Shown here: in pieces, positions 24,452 through 36,675 of the stretch | Numbering within the stretch: position 1 is the first letter of the stretch | Layout of the letters: each line of letters begins with the position of its first letter | Origin: Ifrita kowaldi | Lineage: Eukaryota > Chordata > Aves > Passeriformes > Cinclosomatidae | DNA: 64,000 nucleotides | Assembly (NCBI GenBank): GCA_013398055.1 | Contig: VZRS01004055.1 | Span: 72,025-136,024, forward strand | Direction of reading: 5' to 3' | Translations under genes and position numbers: made by a program | Notes under the pieces: model-generated | Databases searched by the model: none | What the model saw: only the letters and a program-made list of their open reading frames with translations | What the model was told of the DNA's origin: nothing

Positions 24452-26229
24452 TGAAATAATTATTTCCATTCAGCTAAGGTCTTTTTTGTCTACCCTATCA
24501 CATTCCCTCCTGCTTATCATGTTCTTCAAATTGTCTGGATTTATTTCCATGTTAAGAGAAATGCATGGTTCGTCTTTTCAACCCTTCATTTCAAAACTTA
24601 ATGGGCAAGCTTGCTCTGGGGTCTCCAGCAGTAAAAAAGAATTTCTTCCTCTGTTAACTGAAGCAGCTTCTGAGTTTGCCGTGGGCAACAAAAAAAAATT
24701 TAAGGAATCTCTGTGATCAAGGTGAAGTACAAATTATCCAGTCAGGACTTACAGGAAATTATACTCAACCAGAAACAGTGGTAATGGTGGTAGCACTTCT
24801 GTGATAACATATTTAAGGAGGGGAAAAAACCTGCTGCCCAATAGTAGCTGGCAGAGAGGAGTGAGAATATGTGAGAGAAATAACTTGTGCAGACACCAGG
24901 GTCTGTGAAGACAGAAGGGCTGTGGGAGCTTCAGGTGTCAGAGATTCCCCTGGAGACTGGGATGAAGACCATGCTGAGGCAGCTATGCCCCTGTAGCCCA
25001 GATGAAGTAAATGGATATGACTGAAGGCAAACTGTAATCCCATGGAGAATCTGTGCTGCAGCAGGGTCCTGGCAGAACAGATGATTCCATGGGTGGTGTA
25101 CGCTGGAACAGTCCATTCCTGGATGACTGCACCATGTGGAAGAGACCCATGCTGGAGCAGTTTGTGAAGAGCTCTAGCCCATTGTAAGGACCTATGTTCA
25201 AGTTCATGGAAGACTGTCTCCCATGGGAGGAACTCCTCAGTGGAACATGGGAAAAGAGTGATGTGATAGAGTGGCATGGAAAAAGAGTGATGAGGTAGAG
25301 TGGCAGAGATAACCTGTGATGAACTGACCAAATTCTTCATTGCCCATCCCTCTGTCCCACTCACAGAGAGGAGGTAAAGAAATTGAGAATCAAGTTGAAC
25401 CCAGAAAAAAGTGAGAGGTGGGGGACAGGTGTTTTAAGATTTGTCTTTGTTTGAGAAATTTATCTTACTCTGATTCGATTGGTAACAGGTCAAATTAATT
25501 TTCCCAAATTTAAACCGGTTTTCCCATGATAATAACTGATGAATGATCACTCTGTCCTTGTGTCAACCCATGAGCTTTTTGTCAATTTTTTTCTTCCCCA
25601 CTCCTGCTGAGGAGGAGTGCTAAAGTGGCCTATTGGGTACCTGGCCTTCAGCCAATGTCGATCCACCGCAACATCCCCATTACAAGGTCAAGTCTGCCAC
25701 TAGAGAGCTGCAGGTTTGGAGCCAATGGAAAAGGTAGACCCTGAAGAAAAGAACAAAAGTGGAAAAAAAATGAAGCAAAAAATATGAAGTAAATAGCCTA
25801 AGACTGAAGATGTGAATATCCCAATTAGTATGCAAATAAATTCGATGTTAAAAAGCAAGGAACAACAAAAAAAAAATGCACACAGTTGGAGACTGAATGC
25901 TTAATTCAACATACTAGTTTTAGACTGATATAATGTTTTTTATATGAGCAGTATCCTGCTGACATGAAAGTGTAATAATGAAAGTTAAACCTCAAGCATG
26001 AAATTTGACCCTGCCAAAAATGTCATAGAAATTCTATCAGAACGTTTGCAAGAAGTTCCATTTTCAAAAGTGCCCAAGACAGTAAGTAGCCCAATCCTAT
26101 TTTCTCTCAAAGAGTTTCAGATTATTTGTTAAGTGACACTTAGTCTCAAACTCTTTAGACTTTCTGAAACCTGTATGACCTATAAGACATTGCAATTAAA
26201 GATTGGTGTATTCAGATTATTTTCTTCAA
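24452..26229 (+). repeat. Tandem duplication B, copy 2 (1,778 bp)
   Basis: This is the near-identical second copy of 22673-24450, running without a break into unique sequence at 26230. It probably represents the other haplotype or an unmerged contig overlap. Confidence 0.95.
24769..25673 (+). mobile_element. Avian ERV LTR-like repeat, assembly duplicate
   Basis: This is the duplicate of 22990-23894, with one visible substitution at 25084. It also carries the 183-codon antisense ORF (24813-25364), which differs at one residue (Ile for Thr). It is not an independent insertion. Confidence 0.66.
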
Positions 26230-28689
26230 AGGCAAAAGTACATTTTTCTGTGAGTTGAGCTCAGCTCTGCAGTTGAATATTACTTAATTTGAAGAAAAAT
26301 TTAGAACAACCTGACTGCAAATTTAAGTTAATCTGAAAATGGTTGAAAGTTGGCTTGTCATATAAATCTTTTTGATTTGAAGTTGAGTTAGTGTCTATCT
26401 TCTATATTTACAGTTTAAAAAATGTACTTCTTAAATAACAATGAAAAAGTAGTTAATCATTGATTTCTACACACCTATTCATATTTTTGTGTGTTAAGGA
26501 GCACCATTTATACATTATCTTCCTACATAAAATGTCCATTTCTCTGTCTTTCCAACAATTCTGTTGTCTGTGTCCTTCATTCTCACAGTTCTCAGCATCC
26601 CTGCTAACACTGAACATTTCTGAGAACTGAAAGTTCACAGGATAATCAGCTGCGATCTCAAGAATCATTCAAAAATCATTACTCATACAACACAAAGTTT
26701 GACTGGAGCTTAATGTTGTTACCTTTACTCACGAAGTTCAAGATAATTTAATTCTAGTATTTCTGGAAAGATAAATCTCTTATTTTTATATCATAAATAC
26801 ATTGTGTGTCATGTTTTCACATTTTTTATTAAATATAAATATGTTTCTACATTTATAATTACAGAATTGAAAACACTCCAGAATATACTGTGATTATATT
26901 GTGCCACTCATAGAAAGGTATAACAGTTTTGAAACTTTTGTATGTGATCATTCCTTAGCTGGATTTCAATTTTGGCAACTCAGACTGCCTACAACGGACT
27001 TCCATTTCAATATGATATGTGCTTTTCCTGGCAAATGTGGACACAGAATTGGCAGATATACTGATAAAATCTGTATATTAAACGCACAGGCGAAAAGATA
27101 GATGAAATAATCGGATAAGGTCACTGGAATCTGTTGTTATTAAGAAAAGTCCAGATGTGATAACATAAAATATGTTTTACAAGCTTTCAGGTTTTCTTTC
27201 CTTGTTGTTTTTTATTTAGCTGAAGCTAAATGATGAAACAATGATCCAGGATACCTTTTTCTAAAAATGTTCATCCTTTTCTACCGAATATTTCACAAGT
27301 GCAGACAAAGGTCACAATCCACTGTTATACCTGTTTGCTCGTAGGTATCTTCACTTTCACCACCATAAGAATTAACTTGCAGAGTGATAAAATCGAAGTT
27401 TATGATCTTGTGTTTATTATTTGAGTGCTATTACTTCAGATATTTGAACTGAATTCTCTAAATGTTCCTCATAAGCTTGGTTACTTCAGTACTGCTAAAC
27501 AAACATTTTGAAACAAATGAGTGGACTGTTGTCATTAATATTATTTAGAAAAATTAACATAACTGAATAATTTTGATTATCAAATTTCTAGTTACGTAAG
27601 AAGTAAAAGCCTGGAAATCTAAATTAAATAAGAGAAAGACATAACTAAATATTCATTATTATTAATAACGTATAGCTGTATCACAAGTGATGATTAATAA
27701 GATCTAAGTGAGAATTATTTATGCTATCTTGCATTTATGCAACATGCTTGTTAGGGAATCTGAGTAAAAATTAAATTGAAAGCTGTTAAAAAAGACTTGA
27801 ATGAATAGTTTACACATTAGTGTGGTCCTACCCTAGATTAAAATTTCTCTTTCTCCGTGATGTGCAAATTGCATCAACCTCTTCACCTAGGTAGAGATCT
27901 AAGACAATGTATGAGTATCTGAGTTTCTGACTTGTGCTTCCTAAAGCTGCACTGCTAAACTGGTCTCTAAAAATATTAAGAAATTATAAATACCATATGC
28001 GAGTGTTTAAAAGACACAGTAAGTTCAGTAGACAGCTCTCTGAATTTCAGCAAACAAGACACATGTGAAAATCTTGTGCTTGTTTTCACCTTTGAGTTAT
28101 AAAAAAATATTCAAGGTAGTTTCATCAAGGAAAGGAGGGAACGGCTGAACTGGAAAAGTTGCCAGTGGAATTCTTGCACATTGATTGTTGCCATTAAACT
28201 AACTTGTCAAGAAGAAGAGAAATGATAAACTGAAATAATTTACATTTTTTTTATTAGTATCTCTGTTGCTATTAAGAAAAAGTAAGGCATGGAGAGAGTT
28301 CAGGAACAGATGAGCTATCCCACTGTAATTACCACAACTCCCAGCAGGATCCTTCTCATCAGATTAACACCACAGCATGACAGATGTCCTACCATGCATC
28401 TATCTGTCAGAGTCATGGGGTTAAAGCAAAGGTGCTGACTGATAAGCACAAAGGTGTCTCTAATGTTAAAGTATCTGAAATTTACAGCCATACTTCACAA
28501 TTTTTATGTATCCTAACTGAAGAGGTACATTTGGGGTAAGGGCTAAAAGGAGAGGAAGAAAGGCTGTAAGTTAAATTTACACAGTATAATTACAAAAGAA
28601 TTTTCTGCAGAAGAATTTTATCCCCCTTATAAAGCAGAAGAAATGTACTCAGCAATAGAATTATGATGTCTAAGTAATTTTTTTTTGCA
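26230..28689. other. Unassigned AT-rich sequence
   Basis: I recognise no gene or transposon. ORFs reach only 71 codons. The sequence is consistent with neutral intergenic or intronic DNA. Confidence 0.5.
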
Positions 28690-29259
28690 CTACAGTAATT
28701 TACTGGCTTCAACTGGCCTAGTGTTAATTCTCTTTATAGTACCTTGCATAGTAGGTATATTCCAGGAGTATCAAGAAGGATTGCAGAACCCTGGAAATGG
28801 TGGTAAGGGCCTCTGGAGTGTTGGTAGATTTTCATCAATCCTCCTGGTCAAAAGAAAAAGGCTTAAAAGGGAGAGCTGAATCTGGCAAACGAACAGATGG
28901 TTACAGGACTGGTGCCACAAGGCAGGGATTTGCTACTTAGACGATGGAACTCACTCTGGGAAACTTGATCTACTGGGAGATGATGGGGTCCATCTGTAAG
29001 AGGATGGGAAGAGCATCTTCAGGCTTAAGCCTGTCAAGCTGATGAAGAGGACTTTAAACTAAAGTTGTTGGGGGATTGGAATCTCAATCCATCCCACTCC
29101 CACCAATTTGACGCCAGGGCCAGGAAGAGATTCCAAGAGCCTGGAGGTGGTTTACAGGTCAACAGGAGAGCACCTTGAGAGCCACACAAAGGAATTCCAG
29201 CCCCTTGAGCCAGTAAATCAGGGACTTGACTCAAATGTCTCTAAGCAAACATATGTAGC

Positions 29260-29880
29260 ATGGGGAATAAACAAGGAGAGTTTACATGCACACACCTGCA
29301 GGGCTGTGATCTTATTGGCATCCTGAAGATGCGGAGGGATGGCTCCTGTGACTAGAGCGTTGGAATGGAAGGATACAGGCTTTTTAGGAAGGACAGGCAG
29401 GGAATATGGTCAGGGGTTATCAACTTCTTTGTCAATGAGCAACTGGAGTCCATGGAGATCCCCCTGAGGATTTGTGAGGAGGTGACTGAGAGTTTATGGG
29501 TCAGGATTACAGGGAGGGAAGGAACAGCTGATACTATAGCAGGAGTCTACTACTTGTTGCCTGACCAGAAAGCTGAGCTGATGAGACCCTCTATAGACAG
29601 ATAGAAGCAGCCTCACATTTACCAGCCCTGGTCCTCATGTATGACTTCAATGACTCCAATTATCTGCTGGAAGGAAAACACAGCAGGGCGTAAGCAATTC
29701 ATGCGGTTCTTGGAATGCTTGATGATAACTTCTTTCTCCAAATGGTAGAAGAACCAATTAGGAGAGATGCTATGACAGACTCCTGTTCTTGCCAAGAAGG
29801 AGGGACTGATGGGGAATGTGAAGCTCAAAAGCAACCTTGACTGCAGTGACTATGGAATGGTGGAGTTCAAGATTCTTAAG
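29260..29880 (+). pseudogene. CR1 ORF2 endonuclease domain remnant
   Basis: Open segments encode the family's N-terminal APE-like endonuclease. The best is 29365-29604, starting 'MEGYRLFRKDRQG', with 'ESLWVRITGREGT' and 'GVYYLLPDQ' (the family's 'GV.YRPPDQ'). The GDFN block is degraded at about 29637-29660. At 29845-29856 the normal Ser-Asp-His-Glu motif reads Ser-Asp-Tyr-Gly, so the catalytic histidine (TAT at 29851-29853) is lost. Frameshifts separate the blocks. The domain nicks target DNA in live elements and would be inactive here. Confidence 0.85.
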
Positions 29881-30243
29881 GCTTTGAGAAGGGTGTACAG
29901 AAAGCTTGATAACCTGGACTTCAGAAGAGCAGAATTTGGCCTCATCAAGGATGTGCTCAGTAGTTGAAGGGATAAAGCCCTGTAGGGGAAGAGGGGCCCA
30001 AGAAATCTGGGTCACATTCAAGGATCATCAGGAGTGATGCATCCCAACACAGAGGAGGTCAGACAAAAATGACAGAAGGCCTGTGGAGATGACCAAGGAA
30101 TTCCTGGCCAAACTCTAACATTACAAGGAAACCTGTAGAGGGTGGAAGTGAGGACAGATAACCTGAGGATTACAGAGAAATTGTCCGAGCAGCCAGGAAT
30201 AAGGTTAGGAAAGCTAAAGTCCTGATAGAATTAAGCCTGGACA

Positions 30244-30786
30244 GTGATGTTAAGAGCAAAGAGAAAACCCTCTTTAGGTGCATTGGTGATAGAAGGAAGC
30301 CTAGAGAAGAAGTGGGTCTTTTCTGGAAGGAAGGAAAGAAGATACGTGGTTACCCAGGATATAAAGAAAGCTGAGGTACTCAGTGTTTTTTTGCTAAACT
30401 CTTCAAGTGCTTCAGACACACCATGTGAGCTGCAAAAAGCAAAGGCAGGAACTGGGAGAATTAAAAACTGCCTGCTGCAGGAGAAGATACATCTAAGAAA
30501 CCTGAAAGTGTACATTTCCATGGGACATCATGAAATGTATTCATGGGTCCTGAGGGAACTGGCAGAGGAAGCTGTTAGGCCACTATCAAATTTGAGAAGC
30601 TGTGACAGTCCAGTAAAGTTACCATTTACTGAAAAAGAGGAAACAACTAGATTGGTGCTGCTCAACAACTTTGTCAGTGACATGAATAGTGGGATTAAAA
30701 GCATGTTTAGCAAGTTCACTGATGACACCAAGCTGTGTGGTGATGTCAGCAGCTGGAGGGAAGGAATGTTATCAGAGGGACCTTGA
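30244..30786 (+). pseudogene. CR1 ORF2 reverse-transcriptase remnant with core deletion
   Basis: A 180-codon open frame retains 'VTQDIKKAEVLSVF' (residues about 36-49), 'SMGHHEMYSWVLRELAEEA' (about 92-110) and, after a junction near 30645, 'FVSDMNSGIKSMFSKFTDDTKL'. The catalytic FADD box is FTDD at residues 158-161. The segment normally lying between the 'EVP.DWK' block and 'LLN.FV.DM', which holds the first catalytic aspartate and the primer-grip region, is missing. I estimate about 140-160 codons lost by comparison with remembered family members. The frame stays open across the junction by chance or because the deletion length is a multiple of three. It is not functional. Confidence 0.85.
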
Positions 30787-31549
30787 TAGGCTGGAGTGAA
30801 GGAGCTGTGTGAGCCTCACGAAGTTCAACAAGGCCAAGTGCAAAGTCCTTCACATGGGTCATGGCAATCCCGATCACAAATCAGGTTGGATGGAGAATGA
30901 ATTGAGAACAGCCTTGAAGGGAAGGACTTGGCGTGTGGGTGGGCAAGAAGCCGAATGTGAGCCAGCAGTGTGTACTTGCAGAAAATCCAGAAAGCAAACT
31001 GTATTCTGGGCTACATTGAAAGGAGCACAGCCAGCAGGTCAAGGAAGGTGACTCTGTCCTTTTAAACTGCTCTCATGAAATCCCACCTGGAGTACTGCTT
31101 CCAGCTCTGGGGTCCCCAGCACAGGAAAGAAATGGACCTGCTGGAGTGAGTCCAGAGGAGGGCTGTGAAGATAATTAGAGGGATATAGTACCTCTCCTAT
31201 GAGGAAAGGTTGAGAGAGATGTGGTTGTTCAGCCTGGAGAAGAGAAGACCCTGAGGTCACCTTATAGCACCTTCCAGCACCTGAAGGGAGCCTACAAGAA
31301 AGCTGGAGAGGGACTTTTTACAAGGGCTTGTAGCGGACAAGGGGGAATGGCTTTAAATTGAAAGAAGTTATTAGATTATTAGATATTAGAAAGAAATACT
31401 TCACTCTAAGGGTGGTCAGACAGTGGCACAGGTTGCCCAGAGAAGCTGTGTGTACCCAACCCTTTAAAGTGTTCAAGGCCAGGTTGGAAGGGGCCATGAG
31501 CAACCTGGTCTTGTGGAAGATGTCCCTGCCCATGGCAGGGAGGTTGTAA
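30787..31549 (+). pseudogene. CR1 ORF2 C-terminal region remnant
   Basis: This continues the CR1 order after the FADD box: 'LTKFNKAKCKVLHMGHGNP' (from 30812), then degraded forms of the 'ALMKSHLEYCFQLWGPQHRK' block near 31066-31130, and 'LSYEERLREM' near 31193. An open segment 31358-31549 contains 'LDIRKKYFTLRVVRQWHRLP' and 'VFKARLEGAMSNLV', the hallmark C-terminus of avian CR1 ORF2. Several frameshifts separate these pieces. Confidence 0.88.
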
Positions 31550-31602
31550 CTAGATAATAGTCAAAAATCTCTTCCAAATCAAACCATTATATAATTACAT
31601 AG

Positions 31603-34600
31603 TCTCCAAAGCAAACTCTTAGTATATCTACAATTGACCTTCTGTCTTGTGTGCTAATGAATTCCTCGCATGGCCTGATGTCATTACAATTTTATTTATG
31701 TGATTTCAAAATATCTCTGATAGCTTTAATATTTCAGAATTCTTCAACAGGTTATTGATTCTTCTATAAAAATTAATTATAATTGCAATTATAAAAAGTC
31801 ATAAACAAGCAGCTATATTTGTTATTTTGTCAGTAAAATTCAATATACTTTGATTTAATTTTGAAATTGCAATTAACTTTTTATAATTGGCACATACTGT
31901 AAGTTTCAGTCCAACATAATTTGATAGACCATCATTTCATTAGATTTTTAATTAAAGTGCGCTGGTGTAACCTCAAGGAGACTCTTTACCAAGTATCTCT
32001 CTTCTGGGACAGAGTTTGATAGAGCTGAGCGGTCAAAAGTTTTTGATATATTTTCAGCATTGTGGTTTTGGAACTAGTATCAAAGGAATTCTGTTCCTAC
32101 TTGGGCTGGACTGATGGATTTTTAATTTTTTTTTTTTTAAGTGAAAAGAAATCCTTTGTTTGTCAAAATTGGATGGCTAGGATCTTTCCTTAAGCAAAAT
32201 AAATGAGAAAAAAGTCATGCTAAATAACCTATTGAACTCTGCTAGATTGCTAAAGAAAGTAATCTGTGGAGTGGTCTGGTGAGAGTACCTGCCAAATGGA
32301 AGTGACAGGATGAGGTACAGTATATTCCTACTCAGAAAAGAGAGTAATCGTCTATTCTATTTTCCCTCAATTTCTTTAAATGGATTTTTGCAGAATGCCT
32401 GTCACCACAATATCTTAACAATGGAAAATCAAGCTGATTTCTTGCTGCAGCCGAGTCAGTCTCTGTTCTGCACAGTTCTGAGCTGTGTACTGATAAGGAA
32501 ACAAACCTCCTCTGTGAAATTCATACAGGGAACTAAAAAAATGTATGAATGGTTATCCTCTCTCTAAGTGTGTTTCTGGCCTGCAACTGGTGTGCCTTCC
32601 TAATTTCAGAAATCTGTTTGTGGTGTTCTTTTCCCCCTGAAAGTAGAAAAAGTGTTGCAATGGTGGAAATACATGACACACCTGAGGGACAGCCGAGGTT
32701 GTCAGCTGTTTCTGTGGAACATTCTGGTAAATTCTAACTTAAGATTTTCATCTATTCATTATAAAGAGACAGAGAAATAAGGAGACAAACTTGGTTCTCT
32801 GAGAAGCAATAAGAAATCTTTATGGGTCTTTATGGTCTGAAAAAACAAATATTCTCACATTTCTATGGGCATCAGACAATAATATGGAAGTAGAAATGCA
32901 TGTGATAGTATCTGTCCTTCAGATTCCAGTCTAAAAGTCACTATCAAGAATTAAGAACCCTGTGTCCCTGCACAGTCTATGGAGACAATTAATGTATGTT
33001 TACATTAATTGTGCTTGGTGTGATCTCAGGTCCCTTCCCCAAAAGCATGAGTTATGAGCTTCATCTTGTGGGTTTTTATCTTACTTTTTTTAGCTATCTA
33101 CGACTTTTTATTTTAAATGAAAGAGAAATATCTCATGATAAAATAATTACAAACTTCTAGAAACTGAATATACACCCTGAAAAGAGAAAACATGCTTTCA
33201 GGATCAGAAATTAACCGATGATTTTTTTTCACTTCACCAAAATACACCACCTACATTATAAATGTTCTTGCTACAGGTGTGCAGCAGATGAAAACAAGCT
33301 GATTGTAGTGTGCCACTTCTGTTTTTCTAGTTCATCCAGCCAGTGCTGCTCATCTCACATATTTATTGGAAAATTATGCAGGTTTCTACTGACAGATTAG
33401 CTACAGAAGCATTTAGCGGCAAAATGTCCCTCCAATTACCCTTCTTCAGTCTTTGGAATTTGCTGGTTTGGCTTCATTGATGAAACAGTGAACAGAATCT
33501 GGTCCAGTCTCATTATAATTGGCATAAATGAGGCAAAACTATGAAAAATTGACATTTAAATTTTAAAGTTTTATTCACATTCACCTTCTATTTCAGTTTG
33601 TGTCTAAATTTTTAGGTGAGAAGTAAAAGCAGAGAGGGAAAATTCTCATCGCATTGAAGAAAATGGCAAACAGTGTATTGAATAAAACCGGGCAGAGGTT
33701 ACATCTCAACATTCAACTGTGCTGCTGAACAGTTTTACTTTATCATGAGAAACCAGAAACAAGTTTTGTAAGCCAGAGATCTGATTAAAAAGTTTCCAGT
33801 ATTGGTTGTCATAAATCAGAGCACAAATTGGGATGTTTAGACACCTAAAATTGTTTACCATATGAAAGGTCAGCACATCTCAAATGATTGGTTAAATGCT
33901 TTATTGTATTTCTCAGAACAATATCATTAAGCCTTAGAAGACCTTTTATTTCTGTATAGTGTAATTGGGACTGCACTAATCAAGCTAAGATAACCAGATC
34001 AAAAATAAAATATAAATTATAAAAAAATAAAAAGGATTAAGAAGGGTCTGAGACCATTTTCTCTTCCCCTTAAGGGCTTTGTGGGAGAATGGGATAATTT
34101 GCCTATCTTTTTGCATTTTCAAATCAGTGGTGATGGAATGAACTGTAGATTGATGATCATGTCTTTGAGCAGAACACTTTATATTTAATTCTTTCATCAG
34201 TTTGTTCTAGCTAATTATGTGTGAGGAGTTTTAGCTTTTGCTTTCAAAGACTTGTCAATGTGTGGGATGACAGTACTGAGGAACAGAAAAGTTCTATTTA
34301 ATTGCTCCCAGCATTGAACACTCCTTTGGGCATAGCTGGGTTCCACGATAATCTGATTCTCATTGCGCATGACTGTGCACTCACAGGGAACTGAAAGATC
34401 ACAGTCAAACCTACAGGCTAGTTTGCATATTTGCACAAGCTTTCAAGATAATGATTTTGTTTTAAAAAAGAAGGTAATAACAAATTGCTGGCAATTTCAA
34501 TGCTTTTGTCATCTGTGGTGTTGCACACAATGGTTGGTAGGCAGCAAATCAGTAGAGTACTTTCTGGAATATTCTCTACAGTGGAATTTTATAGCTTTCC

Positions 34601-36339
34601 TAATTTGCTATGTTTGCAAATTTTCCTTTTTGTAAGGTACCTCTGGGAATAGGCAGTAAAGGTAGAGAGTAAATGAATCACACCACTAACAAAGTCTTAT
34701 ATTGGCCTTCTGTTTTCTGGTAATGCACTTTAATACAGGTCCCTCAGGTTTAGAAGCAAGGATGAAGTATACCACTACTGATAATAGTTATTAATAATGA
34801 TAGTTATTATTAGTATAATTGTTGCAGTTGTTATTATTATTAAATGTGATTTAAGGTTGTTTTGTACTGGTGTTGCATGTAGTTCACTTCATTTATCATA
34901 TGCTGTGAAAAAAATTGGTAACAGCCCATTATGAACTTTGAGATATCAGTTTAACAACACAGTTCTCCTGAAGTGTTATATGTACAGCAGATGTTTGCTT
35001 CAACATGGTGAATTCAGGAGAAGGCTAAAGCTGACATATGGTTAAACTGCACAGAGAAGACTTCACTTATTACAGTTACATGAAACTTCAAAACCATTAG
35101 AAGATGTGCAATTGTTCATTCATTCATCTGCAAAGGCATTCCTGATATATAAACATCTGTTCTCTGTCTAAAGAGTATTTAATTCTACTGTGACAGAGTA
35201 AGTGGATAAAACAAGTGGGACAACAATATTTGAAAGAAGCTGAAGTCTGGTAAGTAAGGCAGTCTCCTGAAAGACAGTAAATGCAGATTTCAGCTCCTTT
35301 GAACACAAAAAGGTTTGTTCTTACCAGCAAGGTATAGGATAAAAGAAGTCCAAGGCCACAGCACCACTGTGTATGTTTCACCTTGTTTGGAGCCTTACTG
35401 GTAGCTTCAAAGGCAGTGGACAAATCAGTGATCAGATGATTCCCCATGGGGGTAACTTTTCGAAAATTGTTTATGAAGAACACAGAAAGTCTGAATTATC
35501 TAGTCAGCAGGAGAGAGGAAGGAAGGGCTTTAGATGGATTACAGATACTGAAAAGACCCTATTAATGGTTTTAATGATGTAAATCATGTATGGAAGAAGA
35601 GGAAGAAATAATCAAGTCATAAGGATATCTCATATAACCCCTCTTAAGCACCTTCCTTCAAGTCAGCATTTCTGATAAAAGCCTTTCAAACTGTTTATGG
35701 AAACTTCTGAGTCCAACTTGTTCTAACGTGGAGCATCTTGATTACATGCTCCTGCAAACTGTAATTCTGTTATGCTGAAAACGGTTAGCTGTGTTCTGAA
35801 CAGGCTGAGATAATCTTATCTTAATCTATAGCATTGCTTCTTCCTGAATCTTACCATCTTACCAAAGCTAAAAGAAAATTTCATTATTCCATACAAATCT
35901 ATTCAATGAAAACGTCCTTTTTAAAGTTCCTTATACAGACTACTTTGCGTTAATACAATATTTGCAGCAAGACAGTATCAGGGAAGGAAAGAGACTAAAG
36001 ATGGTAGTTGAGAAATAAATTATCAAATATCAGAAAGCTCTTTCAAAGAGAGATTTTTCCACTTGAATGTCAAGCTAAAAAACTCTGTGACTCCCTCTTG
36101 TATGTTTGGTATAGGATATGTTCTCGTGGCAGTTTGGAGAGCTGAGACATAAAACAAATTGAAATGCTTTTTGCCCAAGAGCTGGTATTAAAGGTTATTT
36201 AGCTTGCTTTCATTTGTTCCCCTGGGACTTTGCTTTTGGTTTCTTTAGTCGGTATTTGTGTCATTTTAATTGCAAGGCAAACACTGCTGTTGTAGTGCAT
36301 GTAACTCAATGGGGAACTCTGCAATCTGAAAACACAACC
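31603..36339. other. Unassigned AT-rich sequence
   Basis: No gene is recognised. The longest ORF is 119 codons (35124-35483, minus) with no domain. A perfect 12-bp inverted repeat lies at 32985-33012, a T-tract at 32127-32140 and a TTA-rich patch at 34790-34845. Confidence 0.5.
32985..33012. repeat. Perfect 12-bp inverted repeat, 4-nt loop
   Basis: ACAATTAATGTA (32985-32996) and TACATTAATTGT (33001-33012) are exact reverse complements around TGTT. Each arm contains ATTAAT. It could be a paired homeodomain-type site or chance in AT-rich DNA. Confidence 0.85.
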
Positions 36340-36675
36340 CTGTGTTTTATTGACAGTGGTGTCTCCAGGCACTGCGGGGATCGGCAGCTCCCGGGCGCTG
36401 GGCACCAGCAGTTCCAGGGCCTCCTCTGGGTGGGTGATGGCAGAGCCTGGCAGACTGGGCCCATCTCTCTGCCCCAGACAGGAGCAGGGCAGCCCAGGCA
36501 TCCCAGGGCAGCCCACACCCAACTCAGCCAGTGGGAAAGCCTCTGTGGCAGAGCCTTGTCCAGGAGTAGCTGCTGGAGCTGTGGGCCAGGGGTGCCCTGT
36601 CCTTGAGCCCTGGCAGCCAAACCCCTGGAGGGAAGCGCCCTTTGCAAGACATGGAGGTGTCCTTGTGGACTGACA
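36340..36675. other. GC-rich block of unknown origin
   Basis: A sharp jump in GC content stands in otherwise AT-rich DNA, with several CpGs (36375-36400) and repeated short words such as GGCAGCCCA, CCCAGG and CAGAGCCT. Both strands have overlapping ORFs: 130 codons plus (36214-36606), 107 codons plus (36350-36673), 134 codons minus (36306-36710) and 107 codons minus (36199-36522). This is expected when GC-rich DNA lacks stop codons. On the minus strand an AATAAA lies at 36351-36346, just beyond the block, so a retrocopied 3' exon or an LTR end is conceivable. There is no poly-A tail, TSD or recognised domain. Confidence 0.55.

Larger units (their letters stand above)
28690..31602 (+). mobile_element. 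Long CR1 LINE, internally deleted, with 3' end
   Basis: About 2.9 kb shows the CR1 gene order on the plus strand. The tail of ORF1 (about 28690-29060) ends 'GVHL..DGKSIFRLKPVKLMKRTLN' in broken form. The inter-ORF region includes 'CCATCCCACTCCCACCAATT'. The ORF2 endonuclease (from about 29260), the reverse transcriptase and its C-terminal region follow. The 3' end has 'GATGTCCCTGCCCATGGCAG' near 31518 and a degenerate ATTCTATG-type tail ending near 31602. Many stops and frameshifts show an old, dead copy. A deletion near 30645 removes most of the RT core. The 5' end is approximate and no target-site duplication was resolved. Avian CR1s are usually much more 5'-truncated, so the length is notable. 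Confidence 0.93.

Noticed and set aside
24813..25364. 183-codon minus-strand protein present in two copies
   Set aside because: It lies antisense in an LTR-like repeat, has no recognised domain, and the second copy is the assembly duplicate.
35124..35483. 119-codon minus-strand ORF
   Set aside because: Cysteine- and leucine-rich by frame composition, with no domain. It is treated as chance.
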